A stretch of DNA of 64,000 nucleotides from Lachnospiraceae bacterium AM93-12TA (lineage in GTDB: Bacteria; Bacillota; Clostridia; Lachnospirales; Lachnospiraceae): the NCBI GenBank assembly GCA_027698105.1, contig JAQERH010000004.1, positions 41,944-105,943 of the forward strand, given 5' to 3'. The notes under the pieces are model-generated. The model saw only the letters and a list, made by a program, of their open reading frames with translations, made no database searches and was not told the origin of the DNA. Every line of letters starts with the position of its first letter. Position 1 is the stretch's first letter. Shown piece by piece: positions 34,443-43,700 of the stretch. Made by a program: the position numbers and the translations under genes.

Positions 34443-36104
34443 TTACTGCTCCTCTTTCTTTCTGCGAAGGGAAGATCCCATCCAGAGAAGAATAATTCCG
34501 CTGCCAATAAGGGTTACTACGGCTGGAATCACAGGAGTATCATCTCCTGTTTTTGGAAGCACTGCCAGCGGTACCGGGCCGTCTTCAATGATTGTCTCAT
34601 CTGTAAGCGGCGCTCCCGGCGCTAACGGAACCTCGCTGTCTGTAATGGTGACTGTGGGGCCTTTGCCGCCGCCTCCACCACCGCCGCCTCCGCCGCCGTG
34701 GCTTCCTCCACCGCCATTACCGCCTTCTTCTTTTACTTCCGTTACCATAAACTGCCAGTCAATTTTAGAAAGAACGCCTGCGTACTTATTGACCAGACTG
34801 CTCTCTCCTGCTTCCGGAGTAATGGATGGATCCTCTGTCAGAGTAAGGGTCGGATCTAACTGGAGTTCTACGCGGATGGAACCTTTCCGGCCGCTTTCAT
34901 AGCCGCCCAGATAAACGGCTCTCTCGCCTTCTGTTCCTCCTGCTGTATCGCCCTGTGTCAAAAGTGTGGAACCAAGGGAATTTCCTGTGTAGAGAAGCTT
35001 CTCTTCTCCACTTGGATTCGTGTACCAGACCTTCATGGAAATCTTTTCCAGAAGCTCATCCTGAAGAGCGCTCTGCTCTCTTGGAAGTGCCTTCATGTAC
35101 AGCTTCCATGTCTTATTGCTGGCATTTTCGATGTTTAAGCGATCCCGGTAAATGCCGCCTGGAACCATATTGGTGAAGCTCATAAACCAGTTGCCTTCCT
35201 CTACCTGGCCGTCTCCGTCCCGGTAAGGAACATAAGTCATGGTTCCGTCTGTCTCTGCAAATTTCAGGGTCTTAGGCTCTTTTGCCTCAAATACGCCTTC
35301 CTCAGCAATATTCTTCACCAGGTAGTCCAGAGTCTCTGCATCTTCTGCGCCCTGTCCCAGCACCTGCTGAACTGCCGCCTGAGTATCCTGAACCGTTGTA
35401 GCGTTAATCGTCATGGTATAAGTACCATTCTCATAACCAGTTCCCTGAGAATCGTTTGAGGTAGCTTTCAGCACGATTTTGCCTGTGTAATTTCCCTCTC
35501 CGTCTGCTTCCGGCTCATACTCCTTGTCTACAATACCGGAAGTAATACGGGAATTCATGCTGACGCTGTCAAGCAGCTGAGGAGAACTCTTACCAGCTTC
35601 AATAATTCCCATGTAATAAAGGGTAAAGCTTCCATTATCGCCTTCCGGAATCTCATTTAAAAGCAGCCATTTACCTTTTGCTTCCTCTGCTTTCGTCACT
35701 GCCTGCAGACCCCAGCGGTTGGCATCTACAGCGCCATCAGCATCTCCGGAAGCTAATAAAACTACGTTATTTTTGTTGAATTCAGGAATTGCGGCGTACT
35801 CTGTATCGCCGTTCTGGGCCTGGAACGTCAGAGGAAAGGACGGCTCCCAGCTCTGATTAATTACAACCTTCGCCATGGCGTCCACAGTGCCTTTATTAGT
35901 TACCTGCACTGCTTTTTCTGTTCTCTCTCCTGGCTTCCAGTTTGTCGGAGACTCGAAGGTTTCGTCCAGAGAAGTATTATAGCTGCCAGTCATAAATTCA
36001 TTTCCGGCCTTCAGTTCCTGAGTCCAGCTTGCCCATGTCCCGCCTATGGCAGCCACTGAAAGCAGCGCCGCCAGACCTAATACTGCATGTTTGCCTTTCC
36101 TCAT
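34443..36104 (-). CDS. BsaA/TasA-like SipW-type protein with LPKTG wall anchor
   Basis: The 553-residue protein has a SipW-type signal sequence (MRKGKHAVLGLAALLSVAAIGGTWASW) and a TasA/camelysin-like N-terminal domain (GSYNTSLDETFESPTNWKPGE, VTNKGTVDAMAKVVI). A second domain follows (about 300-450), then a poly-glycine stretch (about 465-485) and a sorting signal LPKTG (516-520) with a hydrophobic segment and the RRKKEEQ tail. It may therefore act as the wall-attached base of a filament made by its neighbours. It is the last gene of the array. The cleavage enzyme for the sorting signal could be the nearby sortase B. Confidence 0.9.
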   Translation of the reverse strand: MRKGKHAVLGLAALLSVAAIGGTWASWTQELKAGNEFMTGSYNTSLDETFESPTNWKPGERTEKAVQVTNKGTVDAMAKVVINQSWEPSFPLTFQAQNGDTEYAAIPEFNKNNVVLLASGDADGAVDANRWGLQAVTKAEEAKGKWLLLNEIPEGDNGSFTLYYMGIIEAGKSSPQLLDSVSMNSRITSGIVDKEYEPEADGEGNYTGKIVLKATSNDSQGTGYENGTYTMTINATTVQDTQAAVQQVLGQGAEDAETLDYLVKNIAEEGVFEAKEPKTLKFAETDGTMTYVPYRDGDGQVEEGNWFMSFTNMVPGGIYRDRLNIENASNKTWKLYMKALPREQSALQDELLEKISMKVWYTNPSGEEKLLYTGNSLGSTLLTQGDTAGGTEGERAVYLGGYESGRKGSIRVELQLDPTLTLTEDPSITPEAGESSLVNKYAGVLSKIDWQFMVTEVKEEGGNGGGGSHGGGGGGGGGGGKGPTVTITDSEVPLAPGAPLTDETIIEDGPVPLAVLPKTGDDTPVIPAVVTLIGSGIILLWMGSSLRRKKEEQ

Positions 36105-36193
36105 ATCGTTCTATCTCCTGTCTTTGCCTGTTTTCGTCAGGCAGAAGGAAAACAAAGTTTTCTTTGCACTTCTGCCTGAATAGTTGGATCTAT

Positions 36194-37006
36194 TTACTGT
36201 ACAGGTTTTTCACTGTTTAATTCAGTTGCATCTAAGAAATCGTTGATTACGATTTCTTCAGCTTCTTCTTCCATAGAGAGAGCTTCGCCAAATACTTCTT
36301 TTACTGCATCGGAGGTTGCCTGAACTGTCTTGGCATTGATTGTCATGGTATACTGATCAGCTTCATACTTGAACTCTGATTTTGTTTCCTTCGGCTGGCT
36401 AAGAGTTCCATCTTCACCCACTGTATACACTTTGTCCGTTACAGAAGATTTAATAAGCGGATTCATGGTAACAGATTCCACAAGATTATTGGTACTACCA
36501 TTTTCTTTTATGATTCCGCTATAAACAAAACACAACTGCTGGGAGCCATCCTGCATGTCATTCACTTCTGTGAGAACCCACATATTTTCCGCTTCAGCAA
36601 ATGAATCTACCGTTTTTGAAATTTTTAAAGGAGCTGCTTCCGCAACCAACTCAGGACTTGCAAATACTGCTACGTTCTCTCCCCACTGAACCTGTGCTGC
36701 ATATTCCTGTCCATTAGAAAATGTTAAGCTGCTTGCGTTTTTCTCTTCATCTTCCCACCGCTGTGTAAGCTTAACCATGACAGCCATATCTACATTACCG
36801 GAATTCGTTACTTTAACAAGCTTATCTACTTTCTCACCTGGGAGCCAGTTTTCCTCTGGTGTAAACTCCTCGTAAATATCGGAATCAAAATTTCCTGCCT
36901 GGAAATTATTGTCTACTGATAAGTTCTGGTTCCAGTATGCCCATGTTCCGCCAATAGCTGCTACTGCTGCCAGTCCTGCTAATCCTAACGCCGCTCTCTT
37001 TTTCAT
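36194..37006 (-). CDS. BsaA-family SipW-dependent biofilm matrix protein 1
   Basis: The 270-residue protein starts with a SipW-type signal peptide (MKKRAALGLAGLAAVAAIGGTWAYWNQ) and continues with the BsaA/TasA-like fold: NFQAGNFDSDIYEEFTPEENWLPGE and VTNSGNVDMAVMVKLTQRW. A typical closing segment is QYTMTINAKTVQATSDAVKEVFG. It ends in an acidic tail. Proteins of this type form extracellular fibres or matrix in Bacillus and Clostridium. It follows sipW after 30 bases. Confidence 0.9.
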   Translation of the reverse strand: MKKRAALGLAGLAAVAAIGGTWAYWNQNLSVDNNFQAGNFDSDIYEEFTPEENWLPGEKVDKLVKVTNSGNVDMAVMVKLTQRWEDEEKNASSLTFSNGQEYAAQVQWGENVAVFASPELVAEAAPLKISKTVDSFAEAENMWVLTEVNDMQDGSQQLCFVYSGIIKENGSTNNLVESVTMNPLIKSSVTDKVYTVGEDGTLSQPKETKSEFKYEADQYTMTINAKTVQATSDAVKEVFGEALSMEEEAEEIVINDFLDATELNSEKPVQ

Positions 37007-37036
37007 AATCTTTGTCCTCTTTCCTTTTACAACTGC

Positions 37037-37537
37037 CTAGGCCTCTGTCTTTTCCTCTTTCTTCTTATCCGGGAAAATCATATCCAGGGCAATTCCCAAT
37101 ATAATGATTCCTGCCATTACGGCAATCACCGCTATGTTTTTACTGTAGCTTACAAAATATCCTGCGTATGGAATACTTACCTTCCACACCTTTCCGATTA
37201 CCTCATCGTAGTCCACCGGGCTGGGATCCTCAGATATATTAGCGTCTCCTTTTGTAACAAAATTTTGGGAAAGCTCGCTCTTTTCTACCACACGGTGAGT
37301 CACCATACCGTCCTCACCTGCCTGGAAGGTAATGGCGTCTCCTACATTAATATCAGCGAAATCTGCTTCTTTGTAGTAGATAATGCTTCCCACATGGTAG
37401 GTAGGCTCCATACTTCCGCTGAGAACCACGACCGGATGATATCCCGCCAGCATCGGCGCTGCTATCAGAAGATAGCAGGCAATGCAGGCGTATACGATCC
37501 ACGTGAGAATATTTACAAATCCTTTGATTAGTCGCAT
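37037..37537 (-). CDS. sipW: SipW-type signal peptidase I
   Basis: SipW is an ER-type signal peptidase that processes TasA-like precursors. The 166-residue protein has N- and C-terminal membrane helices, the active serine Ser42 in LSGSMEPT and His81 in MVTHRVV in place of the lysine of ordinary type I enzymes. The FVTKGDANISEDPSPVDYDEVIGKV block is typical. It is embedded among its presumed substrates (the BsaA-like genes on both sides), which supports the assignment. Confidence 0.95.
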   Translation of the reverse strand: MRLIKGFVNILTWIVYACIACYLLIAAPMLAGYHPVVVLSGSMEPTYHVGSIIYYKEADFADINVGDAITFQAGEDGMVTHRVVEKSELSQNFVTKGDANISEDPSPVDYDEVIGKVWKVSIPYAGYFVSYSKNIAVIAVMAGIIILGIALDMIFPDKKKEEKTEA

Positions 37538-37581
37538 ATGTTATGTCCTGTTATGTATCACTTATCTGTAAATTCTAATGA

Positions 37582-38409
37582 TTAAGCAATTGGCTGAGCC
37601 CCATCTACAAGATCTTTCACCTGATCAAATCCAATACTTCCCCATGCCTCTGTAACTGCATCCTCTGTCGGCTGAACAAACTCAATTGTAATAGTTAAAT
37701 CATAATTTGCATCTGCATAACCCTGAAGAGTTGGATCTAACTCTTTACCTTTCTTAACATGGAAATATTTTCCTTCTGCCTTAGCCTCAGCGCCGGCTAC
37801 TTTTAATTCCTCTTCAGTTTCTACTGACTTCCAATCTGTTAATGGATCGTTCTCTCCATCTGTTACACAGTATGCAAATACTTCTTTATATTTTCCCATA
37901 TCCAGGTCACTTGCCAGTGTAACGGACTTCAAAAGGCTCTCTGAATCTGTTTTTGCAGCTAATCTTGTGTTATAGTACCAGTATCCATCTTCATTATTAA
38001 ATGTCCAATCAGTTTCATTCAATTCTTTTCCGACTACTGTTTTATCCCGTTCTACTAATCCGTCCTCTGCATCTTCCTGTTCTACTGTTGTAAATACTGT
38101 CCCATATCTACTGGTAAGTAACTTAAGATCTTCGTCGCCTCTGCGCCAAACCTCATCCATTGCAACACGAACCAGAACATCTGCATCTCCTGTATTGCTT
38201 GCAATAACCTCTTTGTTCACTGTTACGCCTGGCTTCCAATCCTCACCATCACTTGGATTGAAGTGCTCGATAACAGATGTCTCATAACCGCCTTCTGTAT
38301 GGAATGGGTTCGTAATTGCTGCTGTCTGACTAAAGTATGCCCATGTTCCACCTACTGCTACTAATGCTGCTAAACCGCCAAGTGCTGCTGCCTTCTTATT
38401 CATCTTCAT
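37582..38409 (-). CDS. BsaA-family SipW-dependent protein 2
   Basis: The 275-residue protein has the signal MKMNKKAAALGGLAALVAVGGTWAYFSQ, the GGYETSVIEHFNPSDGEDWKPG segment and the SNTGDADVLVRVAMDEVWRR segment, then the LTITIEFVQPTEDAV close. ATG 38409 follows GAGGAGG by eight bases. It has the same domain plan as the other members but differs widely in sequence, so it is a paralogue rather than a recent copy. Confidence 0.88.
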   Translation of the reverse strand: MKMNKKAAALGGLAALVAVGGTWAYFSQTAAITNPFHTEGGYETSVIEHFNPSDGEDWKPGVTVNKEVIASNTGDADVLVRVAMDEVWRRGDEDLKLLTSRYGTVFTTVEQEDAEDGLVERDKTVVGKELNETDWTFNNEDGYWYYNTRLAAKTDSESLLKSVTLASDLDMGKYKEVFAYCVTDGENDPLTDWKSVETEEELKVAGAEAKAEGKYFHVKKGKELDPTLQGYADANYDLTITIEFVQPTEDAVTEAWGSIGFDQVKDLVDGAQPIA

Positions 38410-38467
38410 TACTTTTTCCTCCTCATAGATTCTTTTATTTTAACCAGTAAAACTGCTGGCCAAAGTC

Positions 38468-39328
38468 TTATTTCTGAAGTGCCCAGTCCCAATTTTCTTT
38501 TGCAAACTCTACTGTTTCCGCATCAAATACAGATTTGACTGCTTCTTCTGTGGCCTGGACTGTGTGGGCCTTGATTGTTAAATTGTAAGCTGCGTCTGAA
38601 TAACCTGTGAGCGTTTCATCTGTCACAACATCTGAACGCATATGATAAAGAGTTTCGCCTTTTTCCTTCAATTGCTTTACCAGTTCCGCTTCGGAAATTG
38701 GATTTCCCTCCTCATCTACAGGAAATGGTTTCCACTCGCTTTCCGGAACTGTCTCCTCCGGATTTGTGGAATACTTCTTTACCACTGTAATTTTTCCTAA
38801 ATCCGCATCTTTTGAAAGTGTCACAGCGTCTAACAGATTAGTCTCTGTCGTTGCTCCTGCGGGAAGAGTTTTCGTATAGTAGTAATAACCGTCTCTGTAA
38901 AACCAGTCTTCTCCCAGATTAAGCGTCTTTTCTACTACAGAATCATCTTTGCCCGTAAGGCCGTCTGTCGCACTTTCCTGCCAGACACTCTCAAATTTAT
39001 TGTTTGCTTCTCCGTGGCCTTCCTCTTTTTCAGTTGTGTCAATGGTAACGTAAGCTCCGTCATCCTTTTCCCAGGTCTCCTGGAAGCTGACGCGCACTAC
39101 CATTGGCACATCGCCTGAATTCTTAACTGCAAAGTCTTTGTTCACCGTTGTTCCCGGCTTCCAGTCTTTTCCTTCCTCCGGCCGGAACTCCTCCACAATC
39201 TCCGTGTCGAATTTACCGGCTTTCAGAACATTCACTGCTTCCAAATCTTGATTGAAATACGCCAGGGAGCCGCCGACTGCAAACACTGCTGCGATTCCTG
39301 CAAGAGCAGCGATATGTTTCTTTCTCAT
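38468..39328 (-). CDS. BsaA-family SipW-dependent protein 3
   Basis: The 286-residue protein begins MRKKHIAALAGIAAVFAVGGSLAYFNQ and has KAGKFDTEIVEEFRPEEGKDW, then VKNSGDVPMVVRVSFQETWEKDD and the closing YNLTIKAHTVQATEEAV block. ATG 39328 has AGGAGGAG upstream; an eight-residue longer reading is rejected. Spacing to the next member is 58 bases. Confidence 0.88.
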   Translation of the reverse strand: MRKKHIAALAGIAAVFAVGGSLAYFNQDLEAVNVLKAGKFDTEIVEEFRPEEGKDWKPGTTVNKDFAVKNSGDVPMVVRVSFQETWEKDDGAYVTIDTTEKEEGHGEANNKFESVWQESATDGLTGKDDSVVEKTLNLGEDWFYRDGYYYYTKTLPAGATTETNLLDAVTLSKDADLGKITVVKKYSTNPEETVPESEWKPFPVDEEGNPISEAELVKQLKEKGETLYHMRSDVVTDETLTGYSDAAYNLTIKAHTVQATEEAVKSVFDAETVEFAKENWDWALQK

Positions 39329-39388
39329 TTTCTGTCTCCTCCTGTCCTCCACTTCGCCTTCCTGCGAAATGGTTTTCTATGGCTTTTT

Positions 39389-40021
39389 CTAAGATGTTGG
39401 AAGCAAGTTGTTCCACTCCAGCTGTTCCGCTCCAACTTCGGACTGTGTCAGTCCCCAGTTGGAAACTGCCAGAGAAGCGGCGTCTGCCTGAACTGCTTCT
39501 GCGTTAAAGTCTACAATAAATCGGCCTGTGCTGTAATTAGCTGCATGATCGTCGTTAGATACCTCCGGATTCAAAGTCAGACTATCCAGGAAGTTAGAAG
39601 TTTTACTTTTATCCTCTCCTTTTCCTTCCAGGATATAAGCGTAATAGTAAGTTCCACTGTTCTCTGGAATTTCAACCCAGTCATTGTCAAAACCGTCTGG
39701 ATAGTTCAGCGTAACCATCTCTGTTTTGAGATTTTTTGCTTCCTGTTCTGTCGTTTTATCCATCCAGTAAGTATCCATCTTCAGTCTGAGAACCAGCTCC
39801 GTATCTCCTGTATTCACGAAATACGGCTTTTTATCTACCGTCTCCCCCGGCAGAATCGTGTCTGCCGGGTTGAAGTCCTCTACCATGTCAATGGAACTGT
39901 TAGTTGTATGAAACGGGTTCACAATTGACTGTGTGTCTGAGTAGTAGGCCCATGTGGAGCTGAATCCGACTGCCATGGCGGAACCGGCCAGGATAACCGC
40001 TAATCGTTTATATAATTTCAT
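39389..40021 (-). CDS. BsaA/TasA-like SipW-dependent protein 4
   Basis: The 210-residue protein is the shortest member. It begins MKLYKRLAVILAGSAMAVGFSSTWAYYSDTQS and shows DMVEDFNPADTILPGE, FVNTGDTELVLRLKMDTYW and a final DFNAEAVQADAASLAVSNWG block. It follows member 5 by only two bases and so is translationally coupled to it. It is likely secreted. Confidence 0.86.
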   Translation of the reverse strand: MKLYKRLAVILAGSAMAVGFSSTWAYYSDTQSIVNPFHTTNSSIDMVEDFNPADTILPGETVDKKPYFVNTGDTELVLRLKMDTYWMDKTTEQEAKNLKTEMVTLNYPDGFDNDWVEIPENSGTYYYAYILEGKGEDKSKTSNFLDSLTLNPEVSNDDHAANYSTGRFIVDFNAEAVQADAASLAVSNWGLTQSEVGAEQLEWNNLLPTS

Positions 40022-40023
40022 AA

Positions 40024-40761
40024 TCAGTTCCCTCCTCCGGCTGTTCCGTCAGACCAGATGATTGTTGCTGTATCTTTATTAGACGGCCACTTGTCTTCAT
40101 TCTGGTCTTTGTCAATTGTTGTATTTCCGTCATCAATTGTTGCTGAAATGTTCTGCTCAAACAGTTTGGCTACCGCGTCCTCGCTGACTTTCCACTCATC
40201 GCTGGCCTGAACCACTTCTGCCTGGAAATGGATTTCATACTCGGCATTTGTATACGTACTCTTCAAAGCTTCTTCTAAGGTATCAATCTTAGAAAAATCA
40301 ACGCTTTCCATGAAATTCTCTGTTGTACTGCCTGCTGGAAGAACCTTCTTATAATAATACCAGCCGTCTTCTCCGAGTTCCCAGTTCACGTTGGAAATCA
40401 CTTTGGAGGCTACATCGCTTTTACCGTCTGGCATTTTGTTGGAAAGAAGTTCCCTCTCTCCGTCCGCTCCTCCTGAAGTACTCCATGATTCAGAATAGGC
40501 CACTCTGAGAAATACGTCCGCTGAACCTGGATTCTTAAAGCTTACCTTCTTCGGCTTTGTCCAATCGTTTGGATCATTGTCTTTCAGGTCTTCCTTTACC
40601 TCTACGATTACCGTATCGGTAGAAATCTCATTTTTCAGGTTTATCTGATGTCTGACTACTGCGCTTGTGCTGCCGATACCAACCGTGAGCGCTGCCAGAA
40701 GGGCGATTCCGGACAGCTTGATCATATTTTTTTTCTTTCTGCTTTTATACAAGTGGATCAC
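40024..40761 (-). CDS. BsaA/TasA-like secreted protein 5 (divergent signal)
   Basis: The 245-residue protein has a hydrophobic N terminus (IKLSGIALLAALTVGIGSTSAV) but lacks the GGTWAY motif of the other members. It retains VSFKNPGSADVFLRVAYSESW and a closing YEIHFQAEVVQASDE block. I use the GTG at 40761, preceded by AGGAGG; an ATG at 40725 (MIKLSG) is an alternative. The GTG start overlaps the end of the VWA gene by 17 bases, so translation of the two is coupled. Confidence 0.8.
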   Translation of the reverse strand: MIHLYKSRKKKNMIKLSGIALLAALTVGIGSTSAVVRHQINLKNEISTDTVIVEVKEDLKDNDPNDWTKPKKVSFKNPGSADVFLRVAYSESWSTSGGADGERELLSNKMPDGKSDVASKVISNVNWELGEDGWYYYKKVLPAGSTTENFMESVDFSKIDTLEEALKSTYTNAEYEIHFQAEVVQASDEWKVSEDAVAKLFEQNISATIDDGNTTIDKDQNEDKWPSNKDTATIIWSDGTAGGGN

Positions 40762-43700
40762 CCTCCTCCTCTTCCATCTCTGCTACCTTTTTGTTTCTCT
40801 TGCCTGTGTCTGCCGTTGGCTGAGACTCGGCTGCTTCCCTGGCTGCTGACTTATCATTAGTAAACGGGTCTGCTGGATTTCCAGTTGTCCTGTTTGTTAC
40901 CTGGTCTACGCTGTGGAAGTAGCCTTCGTGCGCAAGATTGTTGGTCAACCGTACAATCAGGTCATCGCCAGGCTTTACAGTAAGGATACTATTTGCTAAT
41001 CGTTCCGCTGTTATATCCTGCTGTCCTGCATCTGCTGTCTTCTGGAATACTTTAATTCCTTCCAGACTGTATTCCATCGGAACGGCCTCTGAAATCTTGA
41101 AACGAGCCTCTCCCTCTGTCTTTACAACTGGAGATGTTTCATTATTTTTCAGCGCTACAGATGAGAATTTCTGTCCCTGAGAACCATCTACCTCTGTTTT
41201 CTCCAGATTGATAATAAACTTCGCATCTGCGAGAGGCGTCTGATTATCATCAATCTCAACCAGCTTCTGGACTACGAACTGGCCTGTCTGCGGTACTTGG
41301 AGAACTGGATGGTCGTAGGTTACAGTTGAAGATGAACCATCATAAGTATACGTAACTTTTGCGTTCTCGTTTGTCGGGAAACCTGGCTTTCCAGAACTTG
41401 TACTATTATCTGGCGCATCCGTACCAGCATCACCTACAAATTCGTTTGGCTGCTTACCTCCGTTTGGAGCCCTGTAATATCCGCCGTCTGTCTGGTAATC
41501 CTGTTTTGCTTCCTGTGTTGGCTTTACTGGGAAAGTAATGCTGTATATAACATCTTTCTCAAGTTCATTTTCCTTTCCAGATTCACTGTTCACATTCTGA
41601 AGATACAGTGTAATTGTTTTATCTGTGATATCAACTGTGTACTGGTTCTCGCTAAGAGTAGTTACTGTTCCCTCTGCTGTTTTTCTGGTTACTCTCACAT
41701 TGCCTAAATTGCTTGTATCAAAGGCAAACTCTGCATATTTGCTTAATGTATCTGTGATAGTTACATTTGTTACGCCTGGTGTACTGTTGGTTACCTCATT
41801 GACAATTTCATCGGCAATCTGCTTTAACGCTGCATTTACTTCCGCTTCATTGGAACCATTAATATACAGGCCGTCTGTACTGTCATACTTTCCTAAACCG
41901 TTAGCTTCTCTCACTACAGTTTCCATAAAAGTATTATTAGTATCCTTTGTTACTCCAACTGCATAAAGCTTCGTTCCCGGCATTAACGCCTGTAAATTTT
42001 CAACAGCTGTATAACTATCTCCATATTCCGACCGTTCACTTGGTTCGCCATCTGTAAGGAAAATAATATATTTTTTAACATTTTCTCTATTATCTTCTTT
42101 AAGTTTGGAAACAGCTGCCGTTAAGGCACTTGCTGGATATGTGCCTCCTTGTTCTACATCTCCGCCTTGAGCATACTGCCATCCCCAATAGTCAATCCAC
42201 TTGTCTGTTCCCCAATACAAGCACAGGTTCTCCTTTGCCTGTTCAGCCTCTCCATACCATCCAAAGAAGCCTGAAGGCTCATTACTCCATTTATAGCCTC
42301 CCAGCTGAATATCCTTGTAGTTTCCAAGTGTATCAATTGCTATTGTTAATGCATTATTTACAGCTTCTGCACGACTTCCTTCATATTTTCCTTCTGTTTT
42401 AGAGTCCAGTCGGTGTACCATGCTTCTTGACTTATCCACCAGGAAAAGAACATCTGCCGGTACAGACTCTGTAAGAATTTCCTCGCTACTCGCTTTTGTG
42501 CTGGTCACATTTAATGTTAAATCATAAGTACCATCACCATTATCTTTGATGTACTTCTGATGTTCCGGTTTATAAGTAGCAGATGCCGGAATAACTGGGT
42601 GTGGATAATATACCTTTGTTGTTCCATCTTCGCCAAAGGAGAAGTATGCTTCTGTATTCGTTTTAATTCCGAGTTTTCCAGAACTAATATTGCCATCCTC
42701 GTAATCGGTATTTGGATCTCCCTGAACCTTATCGTCTGGCTGAATTTCAACTCCATCCTTTACCTTGATATCGAAAGATAATTCATAAATGACACCATTC
42801 TTCAGCTTCGTATTCTCACCAAAAATCAGATTAATTGTCCCTGTTTCTGGATTGAACTCTAATCTGTCATAGCCCTTTCCTTCCTCAAGAGTTTCCTTAA
42901 AAACAAGTTCCCCTGTCTTCTCATCCTTTGTAAATGTCTGAACCTTTACATTGGAAGCACCTTCTGTGTTCCCCTTAAATGTCACAAATTTGCTTAACTG
43001 ATCGGAAATCGTAACATTTGTCATCTTCAGGTTGGCAAGAATCTTCTTAAAAGCCTCATTCAGTTCCTGTGCATTCGCTCCATTCGTTTCCAGCGTTGTT
43101 CCATCGTTCTCATTAGGAGCAATCCACTTACCCTCTGAATCCGCCTCCCATGTAAGCCCCTGCGAAATCGCGTACAAATACTGTTCTGGCTGATAATGGT
43201 TATATTCTCCTTGCCAGTATTTATTACCCCACCTATCGGTTTCCCACTTTCCATCTAAATCTGGAATTCCAAACCCTACTGTGTAAACGCTGCCGTTCAT
43301 TTTCTCAATCTCATCATGGAATTTTCCGGCTGCCAAGATAGTGCCATCGCCTGTGTTCTCATCTATTTTACCGCCTGACCCTGATTCTTTTTCGGCTTCT
43401 TTAAATTCATCTACTGGAGCATAATAATAGGTCGGCTTTCCATCGCTGAGGAAAATGACAACTGGAATATTGCTGCTGTTTCCTCTTTTTCCAAGAATCT
43501 CCATTGTCTCGCATAAACCAGCTTCGTAGTTTGTGCCTCCGTCTGCCTTAAGCCCTCCGATAATTGTTTTAATTTGGTCTTTTCCAGAACCGTTAGTTCC
43601 CAGTCCTGTCCATCCCAATTTTGTATCACTATGGGTAGAGTAAGTTACCACTGAGAAACGGCTGTTTGGAGACTGCTCGAATAAATTATCGATGAAACCT

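Noticed and set aside
34665..34730. GCC-rich run as a possible regulatory or repeat element
   Set aside because: It encodes the poly-glycine spacer before the LPKTG signal and is explained by the protein.
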